In this document: positions 15,001 through 28,952 of the stretch, one piece after another
Position numbering within the stretch: the stretch's first letter is position 1
How the letters are laid out: the number at the start of each line of letters is the position of its first letter
Assembly: GCA_037893225.1 (NCBI GenBank)
Contig: JAZGUH010000411.1
Span: 1-64,000, forward strand
Direction of reading: 5' to 3'
DNA: 64,000 nt
Source: Hippasteria phrygiana
Lineage: Eukaryota; Echinodermata; Asteroidea; Valvatida; Goniasteridae
Notes under the pieces: model-generated
The model's input: the letters and a program-made list of their open reading frames with translations, nothing else
What the model was told of the DNA's origin: nothing
Databases searched by the model: none
Translations under genes and position numbers: made by a program

Positions 15001-17787
15001 TTTACTCATTCATAATTGCATGAAATATCAACCAAATTCAGTAATTTTGACATGTAATGGATTGCTTAGATCTGGCGCTACATGTTGCAATTATCGGCGG
15101 CTTCTTAGAGTTAAAACTGGTGGAGAAAATTCAAACCTCGCAATGAATATTTTCTTTCCGGCCAACATCTGTGTGCATATTACCTTCTATTTATTGCTCC
15201 ATGCCTGTCAAATTCCCTGGGGTATGACTTGCTTTACTCATTCATAATTGCATGAAATATCAACCAGAATTCAGTAATTTTGACATGTATGGATAGCTTA
15301 GATCTGGCGCTACATGTTGCAATTATCGGCGGCTTCTTAGAGTTAAACACTTGTGGAGACAATTCAAACCTCGCAATGTTTATTTTCTTCCCCGGCCAAC
15401 ATCTGTGTACATGTTACCGTCTATTTATTGCTCCATGCATGTCAAAATTCCTGTGGTATGGACTTGCTTTACTCATTCATTAATTGCATGAAATATCAAC
15501 CAAATCAGTAATGTTGACATGTATGGATAGCTTAGATCTGGCGCTACATGTTGCAATTATCGCGGCTTCTTAGAGTTAAAACTTGTGGAGACAATTCAAA
15601 CCTCGCAATGTTTATTTTTCTTTCCGGCCAACATCTGTGTACATGTTACCGTCTATTTATTGCTCCATGCATGTCAAATTCCCTGGGGGTATGACTTGCT
15701 TTACTCATTCATAATTGCATGAAATATCAACCAAATTCAGTAATTTTGGACATGTATGGATAGCTTAGATCTGGCGCTACATGTTGCAATTATCGCGGCT
15801 TCTTAGAGTTAAGACTTGTGGAGAAAATTCAAACCTCGCAATGTTTATTTTCTTTCCGGGCCAACATCTGTGTACATGTAACCGTCTATTTATTGCTCCA
15901 TGCATGTCAAATTCCCTGGGGTATGGACTTGCTTTACTCATTCATAATTGCATGAAATATCAACCAAATTCAGTAATTTTGACATGTATGGATAGCCTTA
16001 GATCTGGCGCTACATGTTGCAATTATCGGCGGCTTCTTAGAGTTAAAACTTGTGGAGAAAATTCAAACCCTCGCAAATGTATATTTTCCTTTCCGGCCAA
16101 CATCTGTGTGCATATTACCTTCTATTTATTGCTCCATGCCTGTCAAATTCCCTAGGGGTATGACTTGCTTTACTCATTCATAATTGCATGAAATATCAAC
16201 CAAATTCAGTAATTTTGACATGTATGGATAGCTTAGATCTGGCGCTACATGTTGCAATTATCGCGGCTTCTTAGAGTTAACACTTGTGGAGACAATTCAA
16301 ACCTCGCAATGTTTATTTTCTTTCCGGCCAACATCTGTGGTACATGTTACCGGTCTATTTATGGCTCCATGCATGTCAAATTCCCTGGGGTATGGACTTG
16401 CTTTACTCATTCATAATTGCATGAAATATCCAACCAAATTCAGTAATGTTGACATGTATGGATAGCTTAGATCTGGCGCTACATGTTGCAATTATCGGCG
16501 GCTTCTTAGAGTTAACACTTGTGGAGACAATTCAAACCTCGCAATGTTTATTTTCTTTTCCGGCCAACATCTTGTACATGTTACCGTTCTATTTATTGCT
16601 CCATGCATGTCAAATTCCCTGGGGTATGGACTTGCTTTACTCATTCATAATTGCATGAAATATCACCAAATTCAGTAATTTTGACATGTATGGATAGCTT
16701 AGATCTGGCGCTACATGTTGCAATTATCGCGGCTTCTTAGAGTTAAGACTTGTGGAGAAAATTCAAACCTCGCAATGTTTATTTTCTTTCCGGCCAACAT
16801 CTGTGTGCATATTACCTTCTATTATTGCTCCATGCCATGTCAAATTCCCTGGGGTATGGACCTTGCATTACTCATTCATAATTGCATGAAATATCAACCA
16901 ATTCAGTAATTTTGACATGTATGGATAGCTTAGATCAGGCGCTACATGTTGCAATTATCGGCGGCTTCTTAGAGTTAAGACTTGTGGAGAAAATTCAAAC
17001 CTCGCAATGTTTATTTTCTTTCCGGCCAACATCTGTGTACATGAAACCGTCTATTTATTGCTCCATGCATGTCAATTCCCTGGGGTATGGACTTGCTTTA
17101 CTCATTCATAATTGCATGAAATATCAACCAAATTCAGTAATTTGACATGTATGGATAGCTTAGATCTGGCGCTACATGTTGCAATTATCGGCGGCTTCTT
17201 AGAGTTAAAACTGGTGGAGAAAAATCAAACCTCGCAATGAATATTTTCTTTCCGGCCAACATCTGTGTGCATATTAACTTCTATTTATTGCTCCATGCCT
17301 GTCAAATTCCCTGGGTATGACTTGCTTTAACTCATTCATAATTGCATGAAATATCAACCAAATTCAGTAATTTTGACATGTATGGATAGCTTAGATCTGG
17401 CGCTACATGTTGCAATTATCGGCGGCTTCTTAGAGTTAACACTTGTGGAGACATTCAAACCTCGCAATGTTTATTTTCTTCCCGGCCAACATCTGTGTAC
17501 ATGTTACCGTCTATTTATTGCTCCATGCATGTCAATTCCCTGTGGTATTGGACTTGCTTTACTCATTCATAATTGCTGAAATATCAACCAAATTCAGTAA
17601 TGTTGACATGTATGGATAGCTTAGATTCTGGCGCTACATGTTGCAATTATCGGCGGCTTCTTAGAGTTAAAACTTGTGGAGACAATTCAACCTCGCAATG
17701 TTTATTTTCTTTCCGGCCAACATCTGTGTACTGTTACCGTCTATTTATTGCTCCATGCATGTCAAATTCCTGGGGTATGGACTTGCT
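1..17787 (+). repeat. Left satellite arm, opposite orientation, indel-rich copy
   Basis: About 77 monomers run in the orientation opposite to the rest of the window. Most monomers carry one to six single-base insertions or deletions, many in runs (for example CATGTTTGCAA, TTTATTTGCTCC and AGAAATTCAACC within the first 130 bases). Substitutions relative to the mirrored monomers are rare. The monomer family order reads J3 J2 J1 C B A D H G D2 C B A D and so on, which is the right arm from 35611 read backwards. Monomer boundaries cannot be placed to the base because of the indels. The error type looks like uncorrected long-read sequence rather than evolutionary divergence. Confidence 0.93.
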
Positions 17788-17844
17788 ACCATACATTTCA
17801 AAATTACCAAATTTGTTGATATTTCTTGCAATATGAATGAGTAA
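17788..17844. other. Turn between inverted arms (57-nt loop)
   Basis: The left arm stops inside GACTTGCT (ending 17787), and its complement AGCAAGTCC begins at 17845. The 57 bases between them are a damaged piece of monomer in right-arm orientation. CATACATTTCAAAATTACC replaces CATACATGTCAAAATTACT, TTTGTTG replaces TTTGGTTG, TTCTTGC replaces TTCATGC and CAATATG replaces CAATTATG. There are roughly six differences in about 55 bases, denser than anywhere else in the right half. No insertion sequence, target-site duplication or foreign sequence is present at the turn. Elevated error exactly at the turn fits a read folding back on its complementary strand. Confidence 0.85.
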
Positions 17845-19916
17845 AGCAAGTCCATACCCCAGGGAATTTGACATGCATGGAGCAATAAATAGACGGTAAC
17901 ATGTACACAGATGTTGGCCGGAAAGAAAATAAACATTGCGAGGTTTGAATTGTCTCCACAAGTTTTAACTCTAAGAAGCCGCCGATAATTGCAACATGTA
18001 GCGCCAGATCTAAGCTATCCATACATGTCAACATTACTGAATTTGTTGATATTTCATGCAATTATGAATGAGTAAAGCAAGTCCATACCACAGGGAATTT
18101 GACATGCATGGAGCAATAAATAGACGGTAACATGTACACAGATGTTGGCCGGGAAGAAAATAAACATTGCGAGGTTTGAATTGTCTCCACAAGTGTTAAC
18201 TCTAAGAAGCCGCCGATAATTGCAACATGTAGCGCCAGATCTAAGCTATCCATACATGTCAAAATTACTGAATTTGGTTGATATTTCATGCAATTATGAA
18301 TGAGTAAAGCAAGTCATACCCCAGGGAATTTGACAGGCATGGAGCAATAAATAGAAGGTAATATGCACACAGATGTTGGCCGGAAAGAAAATATTCATTG
18401 CGAGGTTTGAATTTTCTCCACCAGTTTTAACTCTAAGAAGCCGCCGATAATTGCAACATGTAGCGCCAGATCTAAGCTATCCATACATGTCAAAATTACT
18501 GAATTTGGTTGATATTTCATGCAATTATGAATGAGTAAAGCAAGTCCATACCCCAGGGAATTTGACATGCATGGAGCAATAAATAGACGGTTACATGTAC
18601 ACAGATGTTGGCCGGAAAGAAAATAAACATTGCGAGGTTTGAATTTTCTCCACAAGTCTTAACTCTAAGAAGCCGCCGATAATTGCAACATGTAGCGCCA
18701 GATCTAAGCTATCCATACATGTCAAAATTACTGAATTTGGTTGATATTTCATGCAATTATGAATGAGTAAAGCAAGTCCATACCCCAGGGAATTTGACAT
18801 GCATGGAGCAATAAATAGAAGGTAATATGCACACAGATGTTGGCCGGAAAGAAAATAAACATTGCGAGGTTTGAATTTTCTCCACAAGTCTTAACTCTAA
18901 GAAGCCGCCGATAATTGCAACATGTAGCGCCAGATCTAAGCTATCCATACATGTCAAAATTACTGAATTTGGTTGATATTTCATGCAATTATGAATGAGT
19001 AAAGCAAGTCCATACCCCCAGGGAATTTGACATGCATGGAGCAATAAATAGACGGTAACATGTACACAGATGTTGGCCGGAAAGAAAATAAACATTGCGA
19101 GGTTTGAATTGTCTCCACAAGTGTTAACTCTAAGAAGCCGCCGATAATTGCAACATGTAGCGCCAGATCTAAGCTATCCATACATGTCAACATTACTGAA
19201 TTTGGTTGATATTTCATGCAATTATGAATGAGTAAAGCAAGTCCATACCCCAGGGAATTTGACATGCATGGAGCAATAAATAGACGGTAACATGTACACA
19301 GATGTTGGCCGGAAAGAAAATAAACATTGCGAGGTTTGAATTGTCTCCACAAGTGTTAACTCTAAGAAGCCGCCGATAATTGCAACATGTAGCGCCAGAT
19401 CTAAGCTATCCATACATGTCAAAATTACTGAATTTGGTTGATATTTCATGCAATTATGAATGAGTAAAGCAAGTCATACCCTAGGGAATTTGACAGGCAT
19501 GGAGCAATAAATAGAAGGTAATATGCACACAGATGTTGGCCGGAAAGAAAATATACATTGCGAGGTTTGAATTTTCTCCACAAGTTTTAACTCTAAGAAG
19601 CCGCCGATAATTGCAACATGTAGCGCCAGATCTAAGCTATCCATACATGTCAAAATTACTGAATTTGGTTGATATTTCATGCAATTATGAATGAGTAAAG
19701 CAAGTCCATACCCCAGGGAATTTGACATGCATGGAGCAATAAATAGACGGTTACATGTACACAGATGTTGGCCGGAAAGAAAATAAACATTGCGAGGTTT
19801 GAATTTTCTCCACAAGTCTTAACTCTAAGAAGCCGCCGATAATTGCAACATGTAGCGCCAGATCTAAGCTATCCATACATGTCAAAATTACTGAATTTGG
19901 TTGATATTTCATGCAA
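17845..19916 (-). repeat. Higher-order repeat, 9-mer A B C D E F G H D
   Basis: Monomer starts are about 17831 (A, damaged front), 18062 B, 18294 C, 18525 D, 18757 E, 18989 F, 19222 G, 19454 H and 19685 D. E here ends AAGTCTT instead of AAGTGTT. Two small blemishes remain near the turn: one G is missing in GAATTTGTTGAT near 18045, and there is an extra C in CATACCCCCAGGG near 19018. This suggests the clean arm becomes fully polished only some distance from the fold. Confidence 0.85.
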
Positions 19917-21770
19917 TTATGAATGAGTAAAGCAAGTCCATACCCCAGGGAATTTGACATGCATGGAGCAATAAATAGACGGTAACATGTACACAGATGT
20001 TGGCCGGAAAGAAAATAAACATTGCGAGGTTTGAATTGTCTCCACAAGTTTTAACTCTAAGAAGCCGCCGATAATTGCAACATGTAGCGCCAGATCTAAG
20101 CTATCCATACATGTCAACATTACTGAATTTGGTTGATATTTCATGCAATTATGAATGAGTAAAGCAAGTCCATACCACAGGGAATTTGACATGCATGGAG
20201 CAATAAATAGACGGTAACATGTACACAGATGTTGGCCGGGAAGAAAATAAACATTGCGAGGTTTGAATTGTCTCCACAAGTGTTAACTCTAAGAAGCCGC
20301 CGATAATTGCAACATGTAGCGCCAGATCTAAGCTATCCATACATGTCAAAATTACTGAATTTGGTTGATATTTCATGCAATTATGAATGAGTAAAGCAAG
20401 TCATACCCCAGGGAATTTGACAGGCATGGAGCAATAAATAGAAGGTAATATGCACACAGATGTTGGCCGGAAAGAAAATATTCATTGCGAGGTTTGAATT
20501 TTCTCCACCAGTTTTAACTCTAAGAAGCCGCCGATAATTGCAACATGTAGCGCCAGATCTAAGCTATCCATACATGTCAAAATTACTGAATTTGGTTGAT
20601 ATTTCATGCAATTATGAATGAGTAAAGCAAGTCCATACCCCAGGGAATTTGACATGCATGGAGCAATAAATAGACGGTTACATGTACACAGACGTTGGCC
20701 GGAAAGAAAATAAACATTGCGAGGTTTGAATTTTCTCCACAAGTCTTAACTCTAAGAAGCCGCCGATAATTGCAACATGTAGCGCCAGATCTAAGCTATC
20801 CATACATGTCAAAATTACTGAATTTGGTTGATATTTCATGCAATTATGAATGAGTAAAGCAAGTCCATACCCCAGGGAATTTGACATGCATGGAGCAATA
20901 AATAGACGGTAACATGTACACAGATGTTGGCCGGAAAGAAAATAAACATTGCGAGGTTTGAATTGTCTCCACAAGTGTTAACTCTAAGAAGCCGCCGATA
21001 ATTGCAACATGTAGCGCCAGATCTAAGCTATCCATACATGTCAACATTACTGAATTTGGTTGATATTTCATGCAATTATGAATGAGTAAAGCAAGTCCAT
21101 ACCCCAGGGAATTTGACATGCATGGAGCAATAAATAGACGGTAACATGTACACAGATGTTGGCCGGAAAGAAAATAAACATTGCGAGGTTTGAATTGTCT
21201 CCACAAGTGTTAACTCTAAGAAGCCGCCGATAATTGCAACATGTAGCGCCAGATCTAAGCTATCCATACATGTCAAAATTACTGAATTTGGTTGATATTT
21301 CATGCAATTATGAATGAGTAAAGCAAGTCATACCCTAGGGAATTTGACAGGCATGGAGCAATAAATAGAAGGTAATATGCACACAGATGTTGGCCGGAAA
21401 GAAAATATACATTGCGAGGTTTGAATTTTCTCCACAAGTTTTAACTCTAAGAAGCCGCCGATAATTGCAACATGTAGCGCCAGATCTAAGCTATCCATAC
21501 ATGTCAAAATTACTGAATTTGGTTGATATTTCATGCAATTATGAATGAGTAAAGCAAGTCCATACCCCAGGGAATTTGACATGCATGGAGCAATAAATAG
21601 ACGGTTACATGTACACAGATGTTGGCCGGAAAGAAAATAAACATTGCGAGGTTTGAATTTTCTCCACAAGTCTTAACTCTAAGAAGCCGCCGATAATTGC
21701 AACATGTAGCGCCAGATCTAAGCTATCCATACATGTCAAAATTACTGAATTTGGTTGATATTTCATGCAA
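19917..21770 (-). repeat. Higher-order repeat, 8-mer A B C D F G H D (1854 bp)
   Basis: Monomer starts: 19917 A, 20149 B, 20381 C, 20612 D, 20844 F, 21076 G, 21308 H, 21539 D. The D at 20612 carries the AGACGTTGG variant (C at 20693). This is the plainest version of the basic unit, two half-units A B C D and F G H D. The next A B C D starts exactly 1854 bp later, at 21771. Confidence 0.87.
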
Positions 21771-24700
21771 TTATGAATGAGTAAAGCAAGTCCATACCCC
21801 AGGGAATTTGACATGCATGGAGCAATAAATAGACGGTAACATGTACACAGATGTTGGCCGGAAAGAAAATAAACATTGCGAGGTTTGAATTGTCTCCACA
21901 AGTTTTAACTCTAAGAAGCCGCCGATAATTGCAACATGTAGCGCCAGATCTAAGCTATCCATACATGTCAACATTACTGAATTTGGTTGATATTTCATGC
22001 AATTATGAATGAGTAAAGCAAGTCCATACCACAGGGAATTTGACATGCATGGAGCAATAAATAGACGGTAACATGTACACAGATGTTGGCCGGGAAGAAA
22101 ATAAACATTGCGAGGTTTGAATTGTCTCCACAAGTGTTAACTCTAAGAAGCCGCCGATAATTGCAACATGTAGCGCCAGATCTAAGCTATCCATACATGT
22201 CAAAATTACTGAATTTGGTTGATATTTCATGCAATTATGAATGAGTAAAGCAAGTCATACCCCAGGGAATTTGACAGGCATGGAGCAATAAATAGAAGGT
22301 AATATGCACACAGATGTTGGCCGGAAAGAAAATATTCATTGCGAGGTTTGAATTTTCTCCACCAGTTTTAACTCTAAGAAGCCGCCGATAATTGCAACAT
22401 GTAGCGCCAGATCTAAGCTATCCATACATGTCAAAATTACTGAATTTGGTTGATATTTCATGCAATTATGAATGAGTAAAGCAAGTCCATACCCCAGGGA
22501 ATTTGACATGCATGGAGCAATAAATAGACGGTTACATGTACACAGACGTTGGCCGGAAAGAAAATAAACATTGCGAGGTTTGAATTTTCTCCACAAGTCT
22601 TAACTCTAAGAAGCCGCCGATAATTGCAACATGTAGCGCCAGATCTAAGCTATCCATACATGTCAAAATTACTGAATTTGGTTGATATTTCATGCAATTA
22701 TGAATGAGTAAAGCAAGTCCATACCCCAGGGAATTTGACATGCATGGAGCAATAAATAGAAGGTAATATGCACACAGATGTTGGCCGGAAAGAAAATAAA
22801 CATTGCGAGGTTTGAATTTTCTCCACAAGTGTTAACTCTAAGAAGCCGCCGATAATTGCAACATGTAGCGCCAGATCTAAGCTATCCATACATGTCAAAA
22901 TTACTGAATTTGGTTGATATTTCATGCAATTATGAATGAGTAAAGCAAGTCATACCCTAGGGAATTTGACAGGCATGGAGCAATAAATAGAAGGTAATAT
23001 GCACACAGATGTTGGCCGGAAAGAAAATATACATTGCGAGGTTTGAATTTTCTCCACAAGTTTTAACTCTAAGAAGCCGCCGATAATTGCAACATGTAGC
23101 GCCAGATCTAAGCTATCCATACATGTCAAAATTACTGAATTTGGTTGATATTTCATGCAATTATGAATGAGTAAAGCAAGTCCATACCCCAGGGAATTTG
23201 ACATGCATGGAGCAATAAATAGACGGTTACATGTACACAGATGTTGGCCGGAAAGAAAATAAACATTGCGAGGTTTGAATTTTCTCCACAAGTCTTAACT
23301 CTAAGAAGCCGCCGATAACTGCAACATGTAGCGCCAGATCTAAGCTATCCATACATGTCAAAATTACTGAATTTGGTTGATATTTCATGCAATTATGAAT
23401 GAGTAAAGCAAGTCCATACCCCAGGGAATTTGACATGCATGGAGCAATAAATAGACGGTAACATGTACACAGATGTTGGCCGGAAAGAAAATAAACATTG
23501 CGAGGTTTGAATTGTCTCCACAAGTGTTAACTCTAAGAAGCCGCCGATAATTGCAACATGTAGCGCCAGATCTAAGCTATCCATACATGTCAAAATTACT
23601 GAATTTGGTTGATATTTCATGCAATTATGAATGAGTAAAGCAAGTCATACCCTAGGGAATTTGACAGGCATGGAGCAATAAATAGAAGGTAATATGCACA
23701 CAGATGTTGGCCGGAAAGAAAATATTCATTGCGAGGTTTGAATTTTCTCCACCAGTTTTAACTCTAAGAAGCCGCCGATAATTGCAACATGTAGCGCCAG
23801 ATCTAAGCTATCCATACATGTCAAAATTACTGAATTTGGTTGATATTTCATGCAATTATGAATGAGTAAAGCAAGTCCATACCCCAGGGAATTTGACATG
23901 CATGGAGCAATAAATAGACGGTTACATGTACACAGATGTTGGCCGGAAAGAAAATAAACATTGCGAGGTTTGAATTTTCTCCACAAGTCTTAACTCTAAG
24001 AAGCCGCCGATAATTGCAACATGTAGCGCCAGATCTAAGCTATCCATACATGTCAAAATTACTGAATTTGGTTGATATTTCATGCAATTATGAATGAGTA
24101 AAGCAAGTCATACCCTAGGGAATTTGACAGGCATGGAGCAATAAATAGAAGGTAATATGCACACAGATGTTGGCCGGAAAGAAAATATACATTGCGAGGT
24201 TTGAATTTTCTCCACAAGTCTTAACTCTAAGAAGCCGCCGATAATTGCAACATGTAGCGCCAGATCTAAGCTATCCATACATGTCAAAATTACTGAATTT
24301 GGTTGATATTTCATGCAATTATGAATGAGTAAAGCAAGTCATACCCTAGGGAATTTGACAGGCATGGAGCAATAAATAGAAGGTAATATGCACACAGATG
24401 TTGGCCGGAAAGAAAATATACATTGCGAGGTTTGAATTTTCTCCACAAGTTTTAACTCTAAGAAGCCGCCGATAATTGCAACATGTAGCGCCAGATCTAA
24501 GCTATCCATACATGTCAAAATTACTGAATTTGGTTGATATTTCATGCAATTATGAATGAGTAAAGCAAGTCCATACCCCAGGGAATTTGACATGCATGGA
24601 GCAATAAATAGACGGTTACATGTACACAGATGTTGGCCGGAAAGAAAATAAACATTGCGAGGTTTGAATTTTCTCCACAAGTCTTAACTCTAAGAAGCCG

Positions 24701-25245
24701 CCGATAATTGCAACATGTAGCGCCAGATCTAAGCTATCCATACATGTCAAAATTACTGAATTTGGTTGATATTTCATGCAATTATGAATGAGTAAAGCAA
24801 GTCCATACCCCAGGGAATTTGACATGCATGGAGCAATAAATAGACGGTAACATGTACACAGATGTTGGCCGGAAAGAAAATAAACATTGCGAGGTTTGAA
24901 TTGTCTCCACAAGTTTTAACTCTAAGAAGCCGCCGATAATTGCAACATGTAGCGCCAGATCTAAGCTATCCATACATGTCAACATTACTGAATTTGGTTG
25001 ATATTTCATGCAATTATGAATGAGTAAAGCAAGTCCATACCACAGGGAATTTGACATGCATGGAGCAATAAATAGACGGTAACATGTACACAGATGTTGG
25101 CCGGGAAGAAAATAAACATTGCGAGGTTTGAATTGTCTCCACAAGTGTTAACTCTAAGAAGCCGCCGATAATTGCAACATGTAGCGCCAGATCTAAGCTA
25201 TCCATATATGTCAAAATTACTGAATTTGGTTGATATTTCATGCAA
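21771..25245 (-). repeat. Rearranged higher-order units, 15 monomers
   Basis: Order: 21771 A, 22003 B, 22235 C, 22466 D (AGACGTTGG), 22698 E, 22930 H, 23161 D, 23393 G, 23625 C2, 23856 D, 24088 H (ending AAGTCTT), 24319 H, 24550 D, 24782 A, 25014 B. Loss and duplication of single monomers relative to the 8-mer, including two H monomers side by side at 24088 and 24319, point to out-of-register exchange. Private bases are C at 23319 and T at 25207. Confidence 0.85.
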
Positions 25246-28200
25246 TTATGAATGAGTAAAGCAAGTCATACCCCAGGGAATTTGACAGGCATGGAGCAAT
25301 AAATAGAAGGTAATATGCACACAGATGTTGGCCGGAAAGAAAATATTCATTGCGAGGTTTGAATTTTCTCCACCAGTTTTAACTCTAAGAAGCCGCCGAT
25401 AATTGCAACATGTAGCGCCAGATCTAAGCTATCCATACATGTCAAAATTACTGAATTTGGTTGATATTTCATGCAATTATGAATGAGTAAAGCAAGTCCA
25501 TACCCCAGGGAATTTGACATGCATGGAGCAATAAATAGACGGTTACATGTACACAGACGTTGGCCGGAAAGAAAATAAACATTGCGAGGTTTGAATTTTC
25601 TCCACAAGTCTTAACTCTAAGAAGCCGCCGATAATTGCAACATGTAGCGCCAGATCTAAGCTATCCATACATGTCAAAATTACTGAATTTGGTTGATATT
25701 TCATGCAATTATGAATGAGTAAAGCAAGTCCATACCCCAGGGAATTTGACATGCATGGAGCAATAAATAGAAGGTAATATGCACACAGATGTTGGCCGGA
25801 AAGAAAATAAACATTGCGAGGTTTGAATTTTCTCCACAAGTGTTAACTCTAAGAAGCCGCCGATAATTGCAACATGTAGCGCCAGATCTAAGCTATCCAT
25901 ACATGTCAAAATTACTGAATTTGGTTGATATTTCATGCAATTATGAATGAGTAAAGCAAGTCATACCCCAGGGAATTTGACATGCATGGAGCAATAAATA
26001 GAAGGTAACATGTACACAGATGTTGGCCGGAAAGAAAATAAACATTGCGAGGTTTGAATTGTCTCCACAAGTTTTAACTCTAAGAAGCCGCCGATAATTG
26101 CAACATGTAGCGCCAGATCTAAGCTATCCATACATGTCAACATTACTGAATTTGGTTGATATTTCATGCAATTATGAATGAGTAAAGCAAGTCCATACCA
26201 CAGGGAATTTGACATGCATGGAGCAATAAATAGACGGTAACATGTACACAGATGTTGGCCGGAAAGAAAATAAACATTGCGAGGTTTGAATTGTCTCCAC
26301 AAGTGTTAACTCTAAGAAGCCGCCGATAATTGCAACATGTAGCGCCAGATCTAAGCTATCCATACATGTCAAAATTACTGAATTTGGTTGATATTTCATG
26401 CAATTATGAATGAGTAAAGCAAGTCATACCCTAGGGAATTTGACAGGCATGGAGCAATAAATAGAAGGTAATATGCACACAGATGTTGGCCGGAAAGAAA
26501 ATATTCATTGCGAGGTTTGAATTTTCTCCACCAGTTTTAACTCTAAGAAGCCGCCGATAATTGCAACATGTAGCGCCAGATCTAAGCTATCCATACATGT
26601 CAAAATTACTGAATTTGGTTGATATTTCATGCAATTATGAATGAGTAAAGCAAGTCCATACCCCAGGGAATTTGACATGCATGGAGCAATAAATAGACGG
26701 TTACATGTACACAGATGTTGGCCGGAAAGAAAATAAACATTGCGAGGTTTGAATTTTCTCCACAAGTCTTAACTCTAAGAAGCCGCCGATAATTGCAACA
26801 TGTAGCGCCAGATCTAAGCTATCCATACATGTCAAAATTACTGAATTTGGTTGATATTTCATGCAATTATGAATGAGTAAAGCAAGTCCATACCACAGGG
26901 AATTTGACATGCATGGAGCAATAAATAGACGGTAACATGTACACAGATGTTGGCCGGAAAGAAAATAAACATTGCGAGGTTTGAATTGTCTCCACAAGTG
27001 TTAACTCTAAGAAGCCGCCGATAATTGCAACATGTAGCGCCAGATCTAAGCTATCCATACATGTCAAAATTACTGAATTTGGTTGATATTTCATGCAATT
27101 ATGAATGAGTAAAGCAAGTCCATACCCCAGGGAATTTGACATGCATGGAGCAATAAATAGACGGTTACATGTACACAGATGTTGGCCGGAAAGAAAATAA
27201 ACATTGCGAGGTTTGAATTTTCTCCACAAGTGTTAACTCTAAGAAGCCGCCGATAATTGCAACATGTAGCGCCAGATCTAAGCTATCCATACATGTCAAA
27301 ATTACTGAATTTGGTTGATATTTCATGCAATTATGAATGAGTAAAGCAAGTCCATACCCCAGGGAATTTGACATGCATGGAGCAATAAATAGAAGGTAAT
27401 ATGCACACAGATGTTGGCCGGAAAGAAAATAAACATTGCGAGGTTTGAATTTTCTCCACAAGTTTTAACTCTAAGAAGCCGCCGATAATTGCAACATGTA
27501 GCGCCAGATCTAAGCTATCCATACATGTCAAAATTACTGAATTTGGTTGATATTTCATGCAATTATGAATGAGTAAAGCAAGTCATACCCTAGGGAATTT
27601 GACATGCATGGAGCAATAAATAGAAGGTAATATGCACACAGATGTTGGCCGGAAAGAAAATATACATTGCGAGGTTTGAATTTTCTCCACAAGTTTTAAC
27701 TCTAAGAAGCCGCCGATAATTGCAACATGTAGCGCCAGATCTAAGCTATCCATACATGTCAAAATTACTGAATTTGGTTGATATTTCATGCAATTATGAA
27801 TGAGTAAAGCAAGTCCATACCCCAGGGAATTTGACATGCATGGAGCAATAAATAGACGGTTACATGTACACAGATGTTGGCCGGAAAGAAAATAAACATT
27901 GCGAGGTTTGAATTTTCTCCACAAGTCTTAACTCTAAGAAGCCGCCGATAATTGCAACATGTAGCGCCAGATCTAAGCTATCCATACATGTCAAAATTAC
28001 TGAATTTGGTTGATATTTCATGCAATTATGAATGAGTAAAGCAAGTCCATACCCCAGGGAATTTGACATGCATGGAGCAATAAATAGAAGGTAATATGCA
28101 CACAGATGTTGGCCGGAAAGAAAATAAACATTGCGAGGTTTGAATTTTCTCCACAAGTGTTAACTCTAAGAAGCCGCCGATAATTGCAACATGTAGCGCC

Positions 28201-28952
28201 AGATCTAAGCTATCCATACATGTCAAAATTACTGAATTTGGTTGATATTTCATGCAATTATGAATGAGTAAAGCAAGTCCATACCCCAGGGAATTTGACA
28301 TGCATGGAGCAATAAATAGACGGTAACATGTACACAGATGTTGGCCGGAAAGAAAATAAACATTGCGAGGTTTGAATTGTCTCCACAAGTGTTAACTCTA
28401 AGAAGCCGCCGATAATTGCAACATGTAGCGCCAGATCTAAGCTATCCATACATGTCAAAATTACTGAATTTGGTTGATATTTCATGCAATTATGAATGAG
28501 TAAAGCAAGTCATACCCTAGGGAATTTGACAGGCATGGAGCAATAAATAGAAGGTAATATGCACACAGATGTTGGCCGGAAAGAAAATATACATTGCGAG
28601 GTTTGAATTTTCTCCACAAGTTTTAACTCTAAGAAGCCGCCGATAATTGCAACATGTAGCGCCAGATCTAAGCTATCCATACATGTCAAAATTACTGAAT
28701 TTGGTTGATATTTCATGCAATTATGAATGAGTAAAGCAAGTCCATACCCCAGGGAATTTGACATGCATGGAGCAATAAATAGACGGTTACATGTACACAG
28801 ATGTTGGCCGGAAAGAAAATAAACATTGCGAGGTTTGAATTTTCTCCACAAGTCTTAACTCTAAGAAGCCGCCGATAATTGCAACATGTAGCGCCAGATC
28901 TAAGCTATCCATACATGTCAAAATTACTGAATTTGGTTGATATTTCATGCAA
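25246..28952 (-). repeat. 16-mer higher-order repeat, copy 1 (3707 bp)
   Basis: Order: C, D (AGACGTTGG), E, mosaic A (at 25941), B', C2, D, B', D2, E (AAGTTTT), H (with GACATGC), D, E, G, H, D. The mosaic A at 25941 starts like C (GTCATACCCCA), has AAGGTAACATG, and ends like A with TCAACATT. The same 16 monomers in the same order follow immediately, offset by 3707 bp, so this is a direct tandem duplication. Confidence 0.9.

Noticed and set aside
1..17787. Ancient, diverged satellite subfamily
   Set aside because: Divergence is almost only single-base indels, while private single-base markers of the right arm are kept in mirrored order. An old subfamily would not share them.
17573..17836. Open frame crossing the turn
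   Set aside because: It joins left-arm and right-arm sequence across the probable chimera point, so the peptide is an artefact of the junction.
17788..17844. Mobile element or foreign insertion responsible for the inversion
   Set aside because: The 57 nt are recognisable, damaged monomer sequence with no terminal repeats, target duplication or coding content.
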